A stretch of 9,644 nucleotides of DNA from Bacillota bacterium (GCA_023457235.1 JAEWMK010000153.1:1-9644), one strand, 5' to 3'; positions 1 through 8,384 are shown, counted from the stretch's first letter. Notes: generated by a model not told the origin, from the letters alone. Numbers and translations are program-made.

Positions 1-552
1 CCTATATATGCCGATAATGGTGAAATATATTTTATCAACGGAAATAACTTAGGATTAAAGGAAATTAGGCTTACTGAAAGCACGAATAAAATTTCCTTAG
101 AAGAGTCCATGAAATATAAACAAACCATTGGCTCGAATACAATATTAATATCTTTAAATGGGACCATCGGAAAGTTGTCTTTGTATAATGAAGAATCAAT
201 AATGTTGAGTAAAAGTGCGGGGTTTATCAATCTAAAAGAATGTATTAATAAAGAATTTATTTATTATTTTTTAAAATCTAGAATTGTTAAGAATTTTTAT
301 GAACAGTCTTTTGCAGGAACAACAATCAATAATTTATCATTAGAAACTCTCAGAAATACACCATTATTGGTTCCTAGTATTGAAGAACAAAAAGAAATTG
401 TAAGTTATTTAAATACTCTTGAACTAGAATTCAAAAAAGTTTTGAGTGATTTACATTTGCAAATCCAAAAACTCAAAGACTACCGCCAATCCCTAATCTA
501 CGAGGCGGTGACAGGCAAAATCGATGTACGTGATATAGAAATAGAATCGTAA
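1..552 (+). CDS. hsdS: Type I restriction-modification specificity subunit HsdS, C-terminal part (5' end outside window)
   Basis: The frame is open from base 1, so the ATG at 109 is internal and 183 residues of the C-terminus are visible. HsdS carries two target recognition domains (TRDs) that read the two halves of a bipartite DNA site, and it assembles with HsdM and HsdR. The visible part fits the second TRD plus the conserved tail. It has the GTIGKLSLYN strand region, the GTTINNLSLETLRNTPLLVP segment typical of the end of a TRD, then the EEQKEIVSYLN helix and the tail QKLKDYRQSLIYEAVTGKID, which is a family hallmark. The gene ends 15 bp before hsdR, and GGTGAGGGG in that gap serves as the hsdR ribosome binding site, so the two are one operon. 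Codons before about position 470 are very AT-rich, while the last 25 or so are clearly more GC-rich, which fits a swapped TRD. The family is certain; the recognised sequence cannot be read from this. Confidence 0.94.
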   Translation, partial: PIYADNGEIYFINGNNLGLKEIRLTESTNKISLEESMKYKQTIGSNTILISLNGTIGKLSLYNEESIMLSKSAGFINLKECINKEFIYYFLKSRIVKNFYEQSFAGTTINNLSLETLRNTPLLVPSIEEQKEIVSYLNTLELEFKKVLSDLHLQIQKLKDYRQSLIYEAVTGKIDVRDIEIES

Positions 553-567
553 TGGGGTGAGGGGATA

Positions 568-3555
568 ATGGCTATTGATTCAACGGAAAAAGGGTTTGAA
601 ACGAATATTGAAGCTTCATTAATAGCGAACGGATATACGAAACGGACGTTTGAGGGTGAAGCAAGTCGACTGTTTAAGCAGTATGCTCTTGACGTTGAGC
701 AGCTTTTTATATTTTTAGAAGAGACGCAAGAAAAGTCACTTCGAGCATTAGAGAAATCGTATGGTGCTGATTATAAGCAGAAGGTGTTACATCGAATTTG
801 TGATCAACTGAAAAAACAAGGATTGATTTATTGTTTACGCCACGGGGTTAAAGATCGTGGTGTATCCTTAAAGTTGATTTACAACAAGCCTCCAACAACG
901 ATGAACCAGTTAATGAATGAACTTTATCACAAAAATAGATTCACTGTAAGCCGCCAAGTCTATTATAGTGACAATCATAATAATAGCTTAGATATGGTGC
1001 TATTTGTAAATGGTTTACCACTAGTTGTGATGGAGCTGAAAAATCAGTTCACGGGACAGACTGTAGAGCATGCGATGAAACAATTGAAATTCGATCGGGA
1101 CCCCAAGGAACAGCTATTTAAATTCAATGAACGTGCGGTAGTATACTTTGCCGTTGATCCTGACGAAGTGTTTATGACAACCGAGTTGAAAAAGGAAAAG
1201 ACCTATTTCTTACCATTTAATAAGGGAAATAATGGTGGGAAAGGGAATCCCACTGTCTACGAGAATTACCGTACATACTATTTATGGGAAGAAATTTTGG
1301 TGCCTGATAGCTTACTTGATATTTTATTCCGGTTTGTATTTGTGAAGAAGGATGATATTTTGGATTCCAACGGGGAAACGATTGGGGAACGTAAGATGCT
1401 TATTTTTCCTCGTTTTCATCAATTAGATGTCGTCCGTAAACTTGAAGAGGATGTACACTCTAAATCAGTTGGCCAAAATTATTTGATTCAGCATAGTGCA
1501 GGGAGCGGGAAAACGAACTCCATTTCTTGGCTATCTCATCGTTTAGCAAAGCTCCATGATGAAGAAAATAATGCTGTATTTAGCAGTGTTATTGTTATTA
1601 CAGACCGTCGCGTATTAGATAAGCAATTGCAAGATGCTGTGTACCAACTAGAACATAAAGCCGGAATGGTCGAGCGTATTGATAAAGACTCGATCCAACT
1701 TGCCCAGGCCATTACAGGTGAAACGCGCATTATTATTACAACTCTGCAAAAATTCCCATTCATTATGGAAAAGGTATCAGGCTTTGATCGTAAAAAGTAT
1801 GCCGTTATTATTGATGAAGCACATTCCTCACAAGGTGGAAAAGCTTCGACTGCTTTAACGAATATACTATCAGATAAAACGTTAGAAGATGCCTATGAGG
1901 AAGATCGGATTGCTGAAGAAAATATGGACAACTTAGATGAACAAATTGTTGAAACGATTATTAAAAGCGGGAAACAAGATAACATCTCATTCTTTGCGTT
2001 TACTGCAACACCCAAGCCAAAAACAATTGAAAAATTCGGGACGCTTGGGTCAGACGGAAAGCCGCATGCCTTCCATGAATATACGATGCGCCAAGCAATT
2101 GAAGAAGGGTTTATCCTAGATGTATTAAGTAAGTACGTTACATATAAGACGTTTTATAAAATAGCGAAGAAAGTTAATGAGGATCCTTTAGTTTCACAAA
2201 AGCAAGCGACAAAAAAACTTTCACAATATGTGTCGCTTCATCCTCATAATATTTCGCAAAAAACAGAAATCATAATTGAACATTATCGTAACTTTACTCG
2301 TCATAAAATTGGGGGACGTGCAAAAGCAATGGTTGTAACTGCAAGTCGTTTGCATGCAGTTCGGTATAAAATTGCTTTCGACCAATACATTGAAAAAATG
2401 GGCTATGATGATTTAAAAACGATTGTTGCTTTCTCTGGGATTGTTAAAGACGGGGAAATTCCTTATACAGAGCCTGATATGAATGGGTTCAGTGAGAAGG
2501 AGTTACCAGACAAGTTCAATTCAGATGAATATAAAGTGTTACTTGTGGCTGAGAAATATCAAACGGGTTTTGATGAGCCTTTACTGCATACGATGTATGT
2601 TGATAAACCACTTAGCGGAATAAAAGCTGTTCAAACACTATCTCGTTTAAATCGAACTTGTCCGGGTAAAGATGATACATTTGTTCTTGATTTTGTGAAT
2701 GATCCAGAAGAGATTAAAGCTTCCTTCCAGCCTTACTATGAAACTATGGGTCTTGAAGAGGTTACAGATCCGAACATTTTATATGACTTACAAGCAGAGC
2801 AGGAACCATATCATGTCTATACAGAAGAGGAAATACAAGCTGTAAATGAGCTTGAGGTGAAGGGTGGATTCAAAAAGTCAACGAAGGCCCAAACGGAATT
2901 GAATGCCTGGATTGATAAAGGCGTGGAGCGCTTTAAGCAATTAAACGAGGAAGAAAAAGAAGCATTTAAAGCATCGGCAACGAAATTCGTGCGTACATAC
3001 GCATTTATATTACAAATAGCTACGTTCATAGATGTAGATTTGCACAAGCTTTATATTTATTCGAACTATCTTTTACGTAAGCTACCTCGCAGCAGCAAGG
3101 ATAATGACGTGTACATGGCCGATGATGTAGCCCTTCAGTATTATCGTAATCAGAAAGTATTTGAAGGAACAATCGAACTTGAGAAAATGGGTGGAGTAGA
3201 TCTAAAACCAACTTCGCATGGTGCTGGCGGTGCAGTAGAAGACGAGAAGGTACGACTTTCAACGATTTTAGATAAGCTAAATGAGCGTTTCGGTACTGAA
3301 TTTACAGAAACTGATTTCCTATCACGTGACCAAGTGAAGGAAGATATGATGAAAAGCGAAGACATTCAGCAAAAAGCGAAAAACAATACAAAAGACAATT
3401 TCAAGTTTGCTTTCGAAAAATCATTCATGGATTTCGTGATTGATCGCATGAGCAGCAACGAAAAATTCTTCATGAAGATTCTAGAGAATGAAGAATTTAA
3501 AAACTTTATAATGGAAGATATGATGAATGAAGTGTATGCGGAAGTGAATGGATAA
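568..3555 (+). CDS. hsdR: Type I restriction endonuclease, motor and nuclease subunit HsdR
   Basis: This is the 995-residue restriction subunit, which translocates DNA with ATP and cleaves it far from the recognition site when bound to HsdM and HsdS. The N-terminal PD-(D/E)XK nuclease shows D142 (LDMVLF) and E156-L157-K158 (VMELKNQ). The SF2 translocase follows: Walker A HSAGSGKT at 309-316, DEAH at 416-419, TATPK at 479-483, then YQTGFDEP at 664-671 and QTLSRLNR at 689-696 in the second RecA-like lobe. The remaining roughly 270 residues form the helical C-terminus that contacts the methyltransferase core. Length is normal for the family and no catalytic motif is missing, so the gene should be functional. 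The ATG at 568 is supported by GGTGAGGGG just upstream. It is co-transcribed with hsdS and followed by a strong terminator. Codon use is richer in CGT/CGA arginine codons than the nuclease-STAND gene downstream. Confidence 0.98.
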   Translation: MAIDSTEKGFETNIEASLIANGYTKRTFEGEASRLFKQYALDVEQLFIFLEETQEKSLRALEKSYGADYKQKVLHRICDQLKKQGLIYCLRHGVKDRGVSLKLIYNKPPTTMNQLMNELYHKNRFTVSRQVYYSDNHNNSLDMVLFVNGLPLVVMELKNQFTGQTVEHAMKQLKFDRDPKEQLFKFNERAVVYFAVDPDEVFMTTELKKEKTYFLPFNKGNNGGKGNPTVYENYRTYYLWEEILVPDSLLDILFRFVFVKKDDILDSNGETIGERKMLIFPRFHQLDVVRKLEEDVHSKSVGQNYLIQHSAGSGKTNSISWLSHRLAKLHDEENNAVFSSVIVITDRRVLDKQLQDAVYQLEHKAGMVERIDKDSIQLAQAITGETRIIITTLQKFPFIMEKVSGFDRKKYAVIIDEAHSSQGGKASTALTNILSDKTLEDAYEEDRIAEENMDNLDEQIVETIIKSGKQDNISFFAFTATPKPKTIEKFGTLGSDGKPHAFHEYTMRQAIEEGFILDVLSKYVTYKTFYKIAKKVNEDPLVSQKQATKKLSQYVSLHPHNISQKTEIIIEHYRNFTRHKIGGRAKAMVVTASRLHAVRYKIAFDQYIEKMGYDDLKTIVAFSGIVKDGEIPYTEPDMNGFSEKELPDKFNSDEYKVLLVAEKYQTGFDEPLLHTMYVDKPLSGIKAVQTLSRLNRTCPGKDDTFVLDFVNDPEEIKASFQPYYETMGLEEVTDPNILYDLQAEQEPYHVYTEEEIQAVNELEVKGGFKKSTKAQTELNAWIDKGVERFKQLNEEEKEAFKASATKFVRTYAFILQIATFIDVDLHKLYIYSNYLLRKLPRSSKDNDVYMADDVALQYYRNQKVFEGTIELEKMGGVDLKPTSHGAGGAVEDEKVRLSTILDKLNERFGTEFTETDFLSRDQVKEDMMKSEDIQQKAKNNTKDNFKFAFEKSFMDFVIDRMSSNEKFFMKILENEEFKNFIMEDMMNEVYAEVNG

Positions 3556-3557
3556 AA

Positions 3558-3806
3558 CTATCGAATTAAAGTTTTAGTAGGTTTGAATAATTGAATGATA
3601 CAGGCTGGAGAGGAACTCCAGCCTGTTCCTTTTAGCCATAGGGGAGGGCTCCCAAAAGCGGGTCTTTCTTCAATAGTAAGTTTGGTTGCTGATACATCAA
3701 AATCAGTGAAAACTAAAATCTCGTCGGATGGAGTTCCCGATAGAAACTCTTCATTTTTGCTAGTTTTTAATTGAAGGTTTGCACTTCGGAGATGGTACGA
3801 TTTTAT
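3558..3806 (-). pseudogene. Possible decayed gene fragment, open on the - strand without a start codon
   Basis: On the - strand a frame stays open for 82 codons between a TGA (3809-3807) and a TAG (3560-3558). It contains protein-like stretches such as SDEILVFTDFDVSATKL and ERPAFGSPPLWLKG. There is no ATG, GTG or TTG in it and no ribosome binding site, so it is not an intact gene. Its 3' part runs through the terminator hairpin, which argues against real coding there. It may be the remnant of a lost gene, part of an interspersed repeat, or chance openness. I do not recognise the peptide. Confidence 0.2.
3600..3635 (+). terminator. Rho-independent terminator of the hsd operon
   Basis: A perfect 11-bp stem pairs ACAGGCTGGAG (3600-3610) with CTCCAGCCTGT (3616-3626) around the 5-nt loop AGGAA, and is followed by TCCTTTTAG. 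It lies 45 bp after the hsdR stop, which suits termination of the hsd transcript. The T-tract is short, but the stem is GC-rich and perfect. Confidence 0.9.
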
Positions 3807-3910
3807 TCAGCTATAACGGTTTTGGTAAATCTTTTTAAGCGACAAGTCACTGTAACTTACCGCTTAGAGCATCTTCAATTGCACAAAAGAATTAATTGAG
3901 GGAATTTTTA
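3627..3910. other. Intergenic stretch between the hsd terminator and the small gene
   Basis: No gene with a start and ribosome binding site is found on either strand. The stretch holds the start-less - strand frame described separately. It also has short peptide-like pieces in other - strand frames (CAIEDALSGKLQ followed by TGA near 3852-3890; a 21-codon ATG frame ending in LLGALPYG near 3635-3700). A 6-bp inverted repeat, TAAGCG/CGCTTA, lies near 3837-3865. Short pieces scattered over several frames look more like repeat or remnant DNA than a working gene. No convincing promoter for the next gene was found. Confidence 0.4.
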
Positions 3911-3918
3911 AAGGGAGG
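3911..3918 (+). promoter_or_regulatory. Ribosome binding site deciding the TTG start of the small gene
   Basis: AAGGGAGG ends 7 nt before the TTG at 3926. An in-frame TTG at 3896 would place this site inside the coding region and has no such site of its own, so 3926 is the better start. Confidence 0.8.
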
Positions 3919-3925
3919 GATTTCG

Positions 3926-4171
3926 TTGGCCAAAGTTGAAAAATATAATCTTAATGAAGAAACCTTTAATTTTATAATTGATCTTGAGAAGAAAGTGGAA
4001 GAGGGTAAAGTTTATACTAATAAAGAATTAATTAAACTATTTGAATCGTCCTCTTTTTATAAAGACGTTGTTCAATCTTATTATAAAACAGCAATGCAAA
4101 AATCTATTTGGTGGGCTGTTAAAAGGAGTAATAACTGGTTAATGGAGAGAGGTAGATATACAAAATTATAG
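3926..4171 (+). CDS. Small unrecognised protein, 81 residues, upstream of the nuclease-STAND gene
   Basis: I do not recognise this protein. It starts at TTG 3926 behind a near-perfect ribosome binding site and runs 81 residues to TAA. There is no signal peptide, membrane segment or metal-binding cysteine cluster. The first half is acidic and helix-prone (NEETFNFIIDLEKKVEEGK). The middle, VYTNKELIKLFESSSFY, would suit a helix-turn-helix-like arrangement. The end is basic and aromatic (KSIWWAVKRSNNWLMERGRY), as in a nucleic-acid-binding surface. Those are inferences from composition and predicted helices only. The gene lies after the hsd terminator, so it starts a separate transcript, and it sits 217 bp before the nuclease-STAND gene in the same direction. 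It could be a regulator or accessory protein of that gene or an independent orphan. Its AT-rich codon use matches the STAND gene better than hsdR. Coding is likely; function is unknown. Confidence 0.65.
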   Translation: MAKVEKYNLNEETFNFIIDLEKKVEEGKVYTNKELIKLFESSSFYKDVVQSYYKTAMQKSIWWAVKRSNNWLMERGRYTKL

Positions 4172-4370
4172 TTTCTTGCTCTTTTTCTAGCTAAGTTATG
4201 TTTATTAACAATGTAATAGCAATAGAATCAGACTCTAAAAAATTTGAAAAGAGAATAGGGTATTTGCTAAATGGATTTAATAGGGAGTTTTAATAACTAT
4301 GTACTTGAGTTTTATTTATGATTGATAAAGGAACGAATTGAAAAATAGTAAAATTAATATATTCTAGTTG

Positions 4371-4377
4371 AAGGAGG
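4371..4377 (+). promoter_or_regulatory. Ribosome binding site deciding the ATG start of the nuclease-STAND gene
   Basis: AAGGAGG is a perfect anti-16S match 11 nt before the ATG at 4389. The upstream in-frame TTG at 4368 overlaps this site and would make it part of the coding sequence, so ATG 4389 is chosen although the spacing is slightly long. Confidence 0.8.
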
Positions 4378-4388
4378 CTGCAGGTCAT

Positions 4389-7300
4389 ATGCTTGAAATT
4401 GATGGTAAAGATATAAGCGAATTAAGTGATAGCGATTTAAGGACTCTAATAGGTCTTCTCTGTGAAGCTGAACTACGTACCTATGGTTTACCAACAGCAG
4501 GAGTAACATGGGGAGGACACCAAAACGCAAAAGATGGCGGTATTGATGTTAGGGTTGATCTCTTATCACCTCTACATACCGATAGTTTTATTCCAAGATC
4601 TAAAACAGGCTTTCAAGTAAAAAAACCGGATATGCCAAGAGCGGAAATTTTAAATGAAATGCGACCCAAAGGTAAGCTTAGACAAGTAATAAGAGATTTA
4701 GTAGATTCCAAGGGGGCTTATATTATTGTTAGTAGCCAAGGTTCAACTGCTGATTCTGCACTTAAAGATCGAAAGGAAGCAATGCTAGATGCCTTGTCTG
4801 ATTACCCAAATTATACTGACATTAAAGTAGACTTCTATGATAGAGAACGGATTGCTGGTTGGGTTCGTAGTCATCCAGCTTTGGTCCTTTGGGTAAGAGA
4901 AAAAATAGGAAGACCAATTCAAGGTTGGAGAACATTTGAGAATTGGGCAAATTGTCCATTGGGTATTGAAGAAGAGTATATGTTAGATGAACATGTTCGC
5001 TTATTTTACGAGCCAAAATCCTATTCAGAAGGATTATCAGCATGTGATGGAATTAATGAATTACGAAGCATTCTTCAGAGACCGGCGTCCTCAGTTCGTT
5101 TAGTAGGTCTTTCAGGAGTAGGAAAAACAAGATTGCTACAAGCATTGTTTGATGAACGAATAGGAGAGAATCCTTTAAATAAATTAATAGTAATTTATAC
5201 GGATATTAGCGACGGCCCTAACCCAGATCCTATTAATTTTGCTGAGAGACTAGTTGCTTTAAAATCCAGATTTATTCTTGCAGTAGATAATTGTCCGCCA
5301 GATTTGCATAGGCGATTGGGCCTTATATGTTCGAAATCAAATAGCTTAGTAAGTTTAATAACCGTTGAATATGATGTTAGAGATGACCAGCCAGAAGAGA
5401 CAGAAGTTTTTCGTTTAGAACCTGCGTCGACTGAATTAATTGAAAAAGTCATTTTAAAAAGATTTAGTCATATAACAGAAATAGATGCACGGAGTATTGC
5501 GAATTTTTCTGGAGGAAATGCTAGAATTGCAATTACCTTAGGGAACACAGTAAAACGTGGAGATAATTTAACTGAATTAAAAGATAGTGACTTATTTATT
5601 CGGTTATTCCAACAACGAAATGAGCCAAGTAAGTCGCTATTAAAGGCTGCAGAGGCCTGCTCGTTGGTTTACTCATTTAATATACAACTTTCTGAGAATG
5701 CAGAATTAGAAATGCTAAGCGATTTAGCTGGTATGCATGTTCAAGAAATGTATAGTAATGTAAGCGAGTTAATGCGACGTGATCTTGTACAAAAGCGTAG
5801 TGTGTGGCGTGCAGTTTTACCACATGCAATTGCTAACAAACTTGCTCAAAGAGCTCTTGAAAACATACCGATTGAAAAAGTATTTAGTTCATTTGAAAAT
5901 GGAGGGTCTGAAAGGCTTTTAAAATCATTTTCGAGAAGATTAAGTTATCTACATGAGAGCGAAGAAGCTCTCGAAATTTCTAAAAGATGGTTGATAGAAG
6001 ATGGGTTACTTGGAGATGTAAGTAATCTTAATGAAACGGGGGTAACACTGTTCAGAAATATTGCCCCCTTAAATCCAGAACTAACACTTTCTGCTATAGA
6101 AAGAGTTATTAAATCGAATAGGGCTAATACGTTTTTTACTCGAGACAATGATTTTTATAATGAATATACAAGTCTTCTTAGATCTTTGGCCTATGATAAA
6201 CTTTTATTTATTCGATCAACGAATTTACTATCCAAATTTGCGCTCTCAGAGAAACCAAATGAAAATGTAAATTCAATAAGAAATTTACTAAAGTCTCTTT
6301 TTTATATTTATCTCTCTGGAACACATGCTTCAGCAGACCAGAGACTAAGTGTAATAAAGAAATTAGTAGAATCAAATATTGACGATGAAGTTGATTTAGG
6401 AATTTCTTTATTGGATGCAGCTTTAGAAACAACCCATTTTAGTTCATCGTACAGCTTTGAATTTGGGGCTCGATCTAGGGATTATGGCTATAATCCAACA
6501 AACAGATTCGAAATACGTACATGGTACAAATTGTTTATTGAATATTCCCTTAGAGTAGCAATATCGGAAAGCCCGTTTGCTTTTAAAGTAAATGAATTAA
6601 TAGCCTCAAAGTTTAGAGGACTTTGGGTAAATGTAGGAATGTATGATGAACTTGAAAAAGTCTCAGAAATAATTTCTTCTAAAGGATCTTGGAGAGAAGG
6701 GTGGCTAGCTGTAAGAACAACCATGAGATTTGATGGCAAGGAAATGGAGTCAGAGGTCTACAAAAGACTAAATGACTTAGTATTGCTATTGGAGCCGAGC
6801 ACTTTAATTGAACAAGCGAAATTTTATTCGTTGTCAGGAAGAAGCATTTATGATTTGGTTGATGCTGTTAGTGATTTAGATAAAGATGGATATACAACTG
6901 TAGAGGAGAAAATTCAATTACTTGGGAGAGAGGTTGGATCACAAGATGAAATTTTAAGTGAATTATTGCCTGAAATTTTGGGAAATGATGGTCCAGGACT
7001 ATATAGTCTTGGGCAAGGAATAGCAGACGGATCTCTCAATCATGAAGAAACATGGATTGTTTTTTGTGATCAGTTAGCTTATATAGATGAATCGAAACGT
7101 AACTATCAGGTACTCCGTGGTTTTTTAAATAGATTAGCAGAAATTGATTTAACCCTTACGGAGAAAATTTTGGATCAATCCGTAATGGATCCAATTCTAG
7201 CTTCTATATTTCCATTATTACAAATTAGTGTAAAAATTAATACTCTTGGTGTATCTAGATTAAGGAAATCACTTGAATATGGAGTAGCTCCTATATGGCA

Positions 7301-8183
7301 ATATCAAAATATTGCATATGGTAGAATTCATGAAACTATGAGTGATGAAGATATTACAGAGTTATTAGGGTTAATATCACTAAAAGAAAATGGATTAGAA
7401 GTAGCTTTTGAGATATTAAATATGAGGCTGCATGGTATTTCTAAAGACACGATAATTAGTGATTGTATATCTTATGCCGGCCAAGTGCTATTGTTAAAAT
7501 ATCAATTTTCGAGAGAAAATAAAAAAATAAGAGACTTAGATTATCGATTTTCAAAGTTTATTGAATCTTGTTTTAAGGGGATTTCTGGAAAAGAAAACGC
7601 TAGAATATTGTGTGAAAAGCTTGCAGATGGATATAAAAAATTCGAAATTTTCCCATTGGATTATCAAAGAGTTCTGTCTTCTTTATCCAAGACACAGCCT
7701 GAAGTATTTCTTAATGAATTTCTAGGTAAGGAGCAAAAAGTGGATGGTTGGTTAATTGAAGCACTTTCTAGAGAAGGAAAAGCTCTTTCTTATATAGATG
7801 AGGAAATTATTAAAAAATGGTGTGAAGTCAATCCCGAAACACGTTATCCTGTTATTGCATCTGTTATAAGGCCTTTTCAGCAAGTTGATAAAGATAATAT
7901 CTTGGAGTGGACACCTTTAGCTTTGTGGATAATTGATAATTATTATGATCCGGTTGTAATATTAAATATATTTAGAGCATCATTTTACCCTAGAACCTGG
8001 TGGGGCTCACTTGCAGAAAAGTTACAAAGTTGCCTGTGCTTAATTACATCATTGAAAAAGCATAGCAACCTGGTAATTGCAGGATGGGCGTCCGAAGAAG
8101 AGGAAAAATTTAAAAAAACTATTTGTCGACAAAGAGAAAATGAATTGAAAATGGAAAGACAAGAAAATGAACGATTTGAATAA
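4389..8183 (+). CDS. PD-(D/E)XK nuclease fused to a STAND P-loop NTPase, probable antiviral (Avs-like) effector
   Basis: The 1264-residue protein has three parts. Residues 1-180 look like an Mrr-type restriction-endonuclease fold: acidic residues E26/E28 in the first helix, D53 in KDGGIDVRV, and Q76-V77-K78 in GFQVKKP. D...QxK is the Mrr variant of PD-(D/E)XK. Residues 225-400 are a P-loop NTPase with Walker A GLSGVGKT (240-247), Walker B RFILAVDN ending at D300, and a GGNARIA element (375-381) where STAND proteins carry a winged-helix-linked motif. The remaining roughly 860 residues are helical. The stretch about 580-703 (LAYDKLLF, LSGTHAS, RSRDYGYNP) resembles, from memory, linkers of other large bacterial STAND proteins. 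The end (1235-1264) is a charged helical tail. By analogy with Avs proteins, the C-terminal half would sense an infection signal, NTP binding would drive oligomerisation, and the nuclease would then cut DNA. No frameshift or lost motif is visible. The domain calls are firm; the exact family and trigger are inferred. Confidence 0.85.
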   Translation: MLEIDGKDISELSDSDLRTLIGLLCEAELRTYGLPTAGVTWGGHQNAKDGGIDVRVDLLSPLHTDSFIPRSKTGFQVKKPDMPRAEILNEMRPKGKLRQVIRDLVDSKGAYIIVSSQGSTADSALKDRKEAMLDALSDYPNYTDIKVDFYDRERIAGWVRSHPALVLWVREKIGRPIQGWRTFENWANCPLGIEEEYMLDEHVRLFYEPKSYSEGLSACDGINELRSILQRPASSVRLVGLSGVGKTRLLQALFDERIGENPLNKLIVIYTDISDGPNPDPINFAERLVALKSRFILAVDNCPPDLHRRLGLICSKSNSLVSLITVEYDVRDDQPEETEVFRLEPASTELIEKVILKRFSHITEIDARSIANFSGGNARIAITLGNTVKRGDNLTELKDSDLFIRLFQQRNEPSKSLLKAAEACSLVYSFNIQLSENAELEMLSDLAGMHVQEMYSNVSELMRRDLVQKRSVWRAVLPHAIANKLAQRALENIPIEKVFSSFENGGSERLLKSFSRRLSYLHESEEALEISKRWLIEDGLLGDVSNLNETGVTLFRNIAPLNPELTLSAIERVIKSNRANTFFTRDNDFYNEYTSLLRSLAYDKLLFIRSTNLLSKFALSEKPNENVNSIRNLLKSLFYIYLSGTHASADQRLSVIKKLVESNIDDEVDLGISLLDAALETTHFSSSYSFEFGARSRDYGYNPTNRFEIRTWYKLFIEYSLRVAISESPFAFKVNELIASKFRGLWVNVGMYDELEKVSEIISSKGSWREGWLAVRTTMRFDGKEMESEVYKRLNDLVLLLEPSTLIEQAKFYSLSGRSIYDLVDAVSDLDKDGYTTVEEKIQLLGREVGSQDEILSELLPEILGNDGPGLYSLGQGIADGSLNHEETWIVFCDQLAYIDESKRNYQVLRGFLNRLAEIDLTLTEKILDQSVMDPILASIFPLLQISVKINTLGVSRLRKSLEYGVAPIWQYQNIAYGRIHETMSDEDITELLGLISLKENGLEVAFEILNMRLHGISKDTIISDCISYAGQVLLLKYQFSRENKKIRDLDYRFSKFIESCFKGISGKENARILCEKLADGYKKFEIFPLDYQRVLSSLSKTQPEVFLNEFLGKEQKVDGWLIEALSREGKALSYIDEEIIKKWCEVNPETRYPVIASVIRPFQQVDKDNILEWTPLALWIIDNYYDPVVILNIFRASFYPRTWWGSLAEKLQSCLCLITSLKKHSNLVIAGWASEEEEKFKKTICRQRENELKMERQENERFE

Positions 8184-8203
8184 AAAGTGCTTGTTTTGAA
8201 TTG

Positions 8204-8219
8204 CCAAAAAATGAAGGGT
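8204..8219 (+). repeat. Short direct repeat, copy 1
   Basis: CCAAAAAATGAAGGGT recurs at 8360-8374 with one fewer A. Read in one frame both copies encode PKNEG, preceded by L here and by F in the second copy. This suggests a duplicated coding remnant rather than a regulatory repeat. Confidence 0.4.
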
Positions 8220-8359
8220 GAGTTACTACAAATCAGTATCACTATATTTAATTATTTAACTACAAGCATTCTACCGTCAATTAGACATACTTTTTTCATG
8301 TAGTAAGAAAGAATTTTTTGATAGATTAAAACAGATCGGAAAACAACTTAGTAAGTTCC

Positions 8360-8374
8360 CCAAAAATGAAGGGT
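8360..8374 (+). repeat. Short direct repeat, copy 2
   Basis: CCAAAAATGAAGGGT is the second copy of the motif at 8204-8219 and lies near the end of the start-less 42-codon frame. It is also preceded by a small palindrome, AACTTA-G-TAAGTT (8345-8357). Confidence 0.4.
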
Positions 8375-8384
8375 ATGCATATTT

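Noticed and set aside
1937..2119. A 60-codon + strand frame inside hsdR in another phase
   Set aside because: It overlaps the helicase domain of hsdR and has no independent support.
1536..3365. Several - strand open frames of 70-80 codons inside hsdR
   Set aside because: They lie opposite a strongly supported gene, lack ribosome binding sites and have no recognisable domains.
4198..4293. A 31-codon + strand frame starting at ATG 4198 (MFINNVIAIESDS...)
   Set aside because: It has no ribosome binding site upstream and is very short in AT-rich DNA. The composition is plausible, but nothing else supports translation.
4338..4363. Promoter-like pair TTGAAA (4338-4343) and TATATT (4358-4363) before the nuclease-STAND gene
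   Set aside because: The spacing is only 14 bp, too short for a sigma-A promoter. TATGAT at 4317-4322 is a better -10 but has no -35 match at the right distance.
4822..8242. Several - strand open frames of 67-85 codons inside the nuclease-STAND gene
   Set aside because: They are antisense shadows of a continuous gene with clear domains; none shows a domain or a good start.
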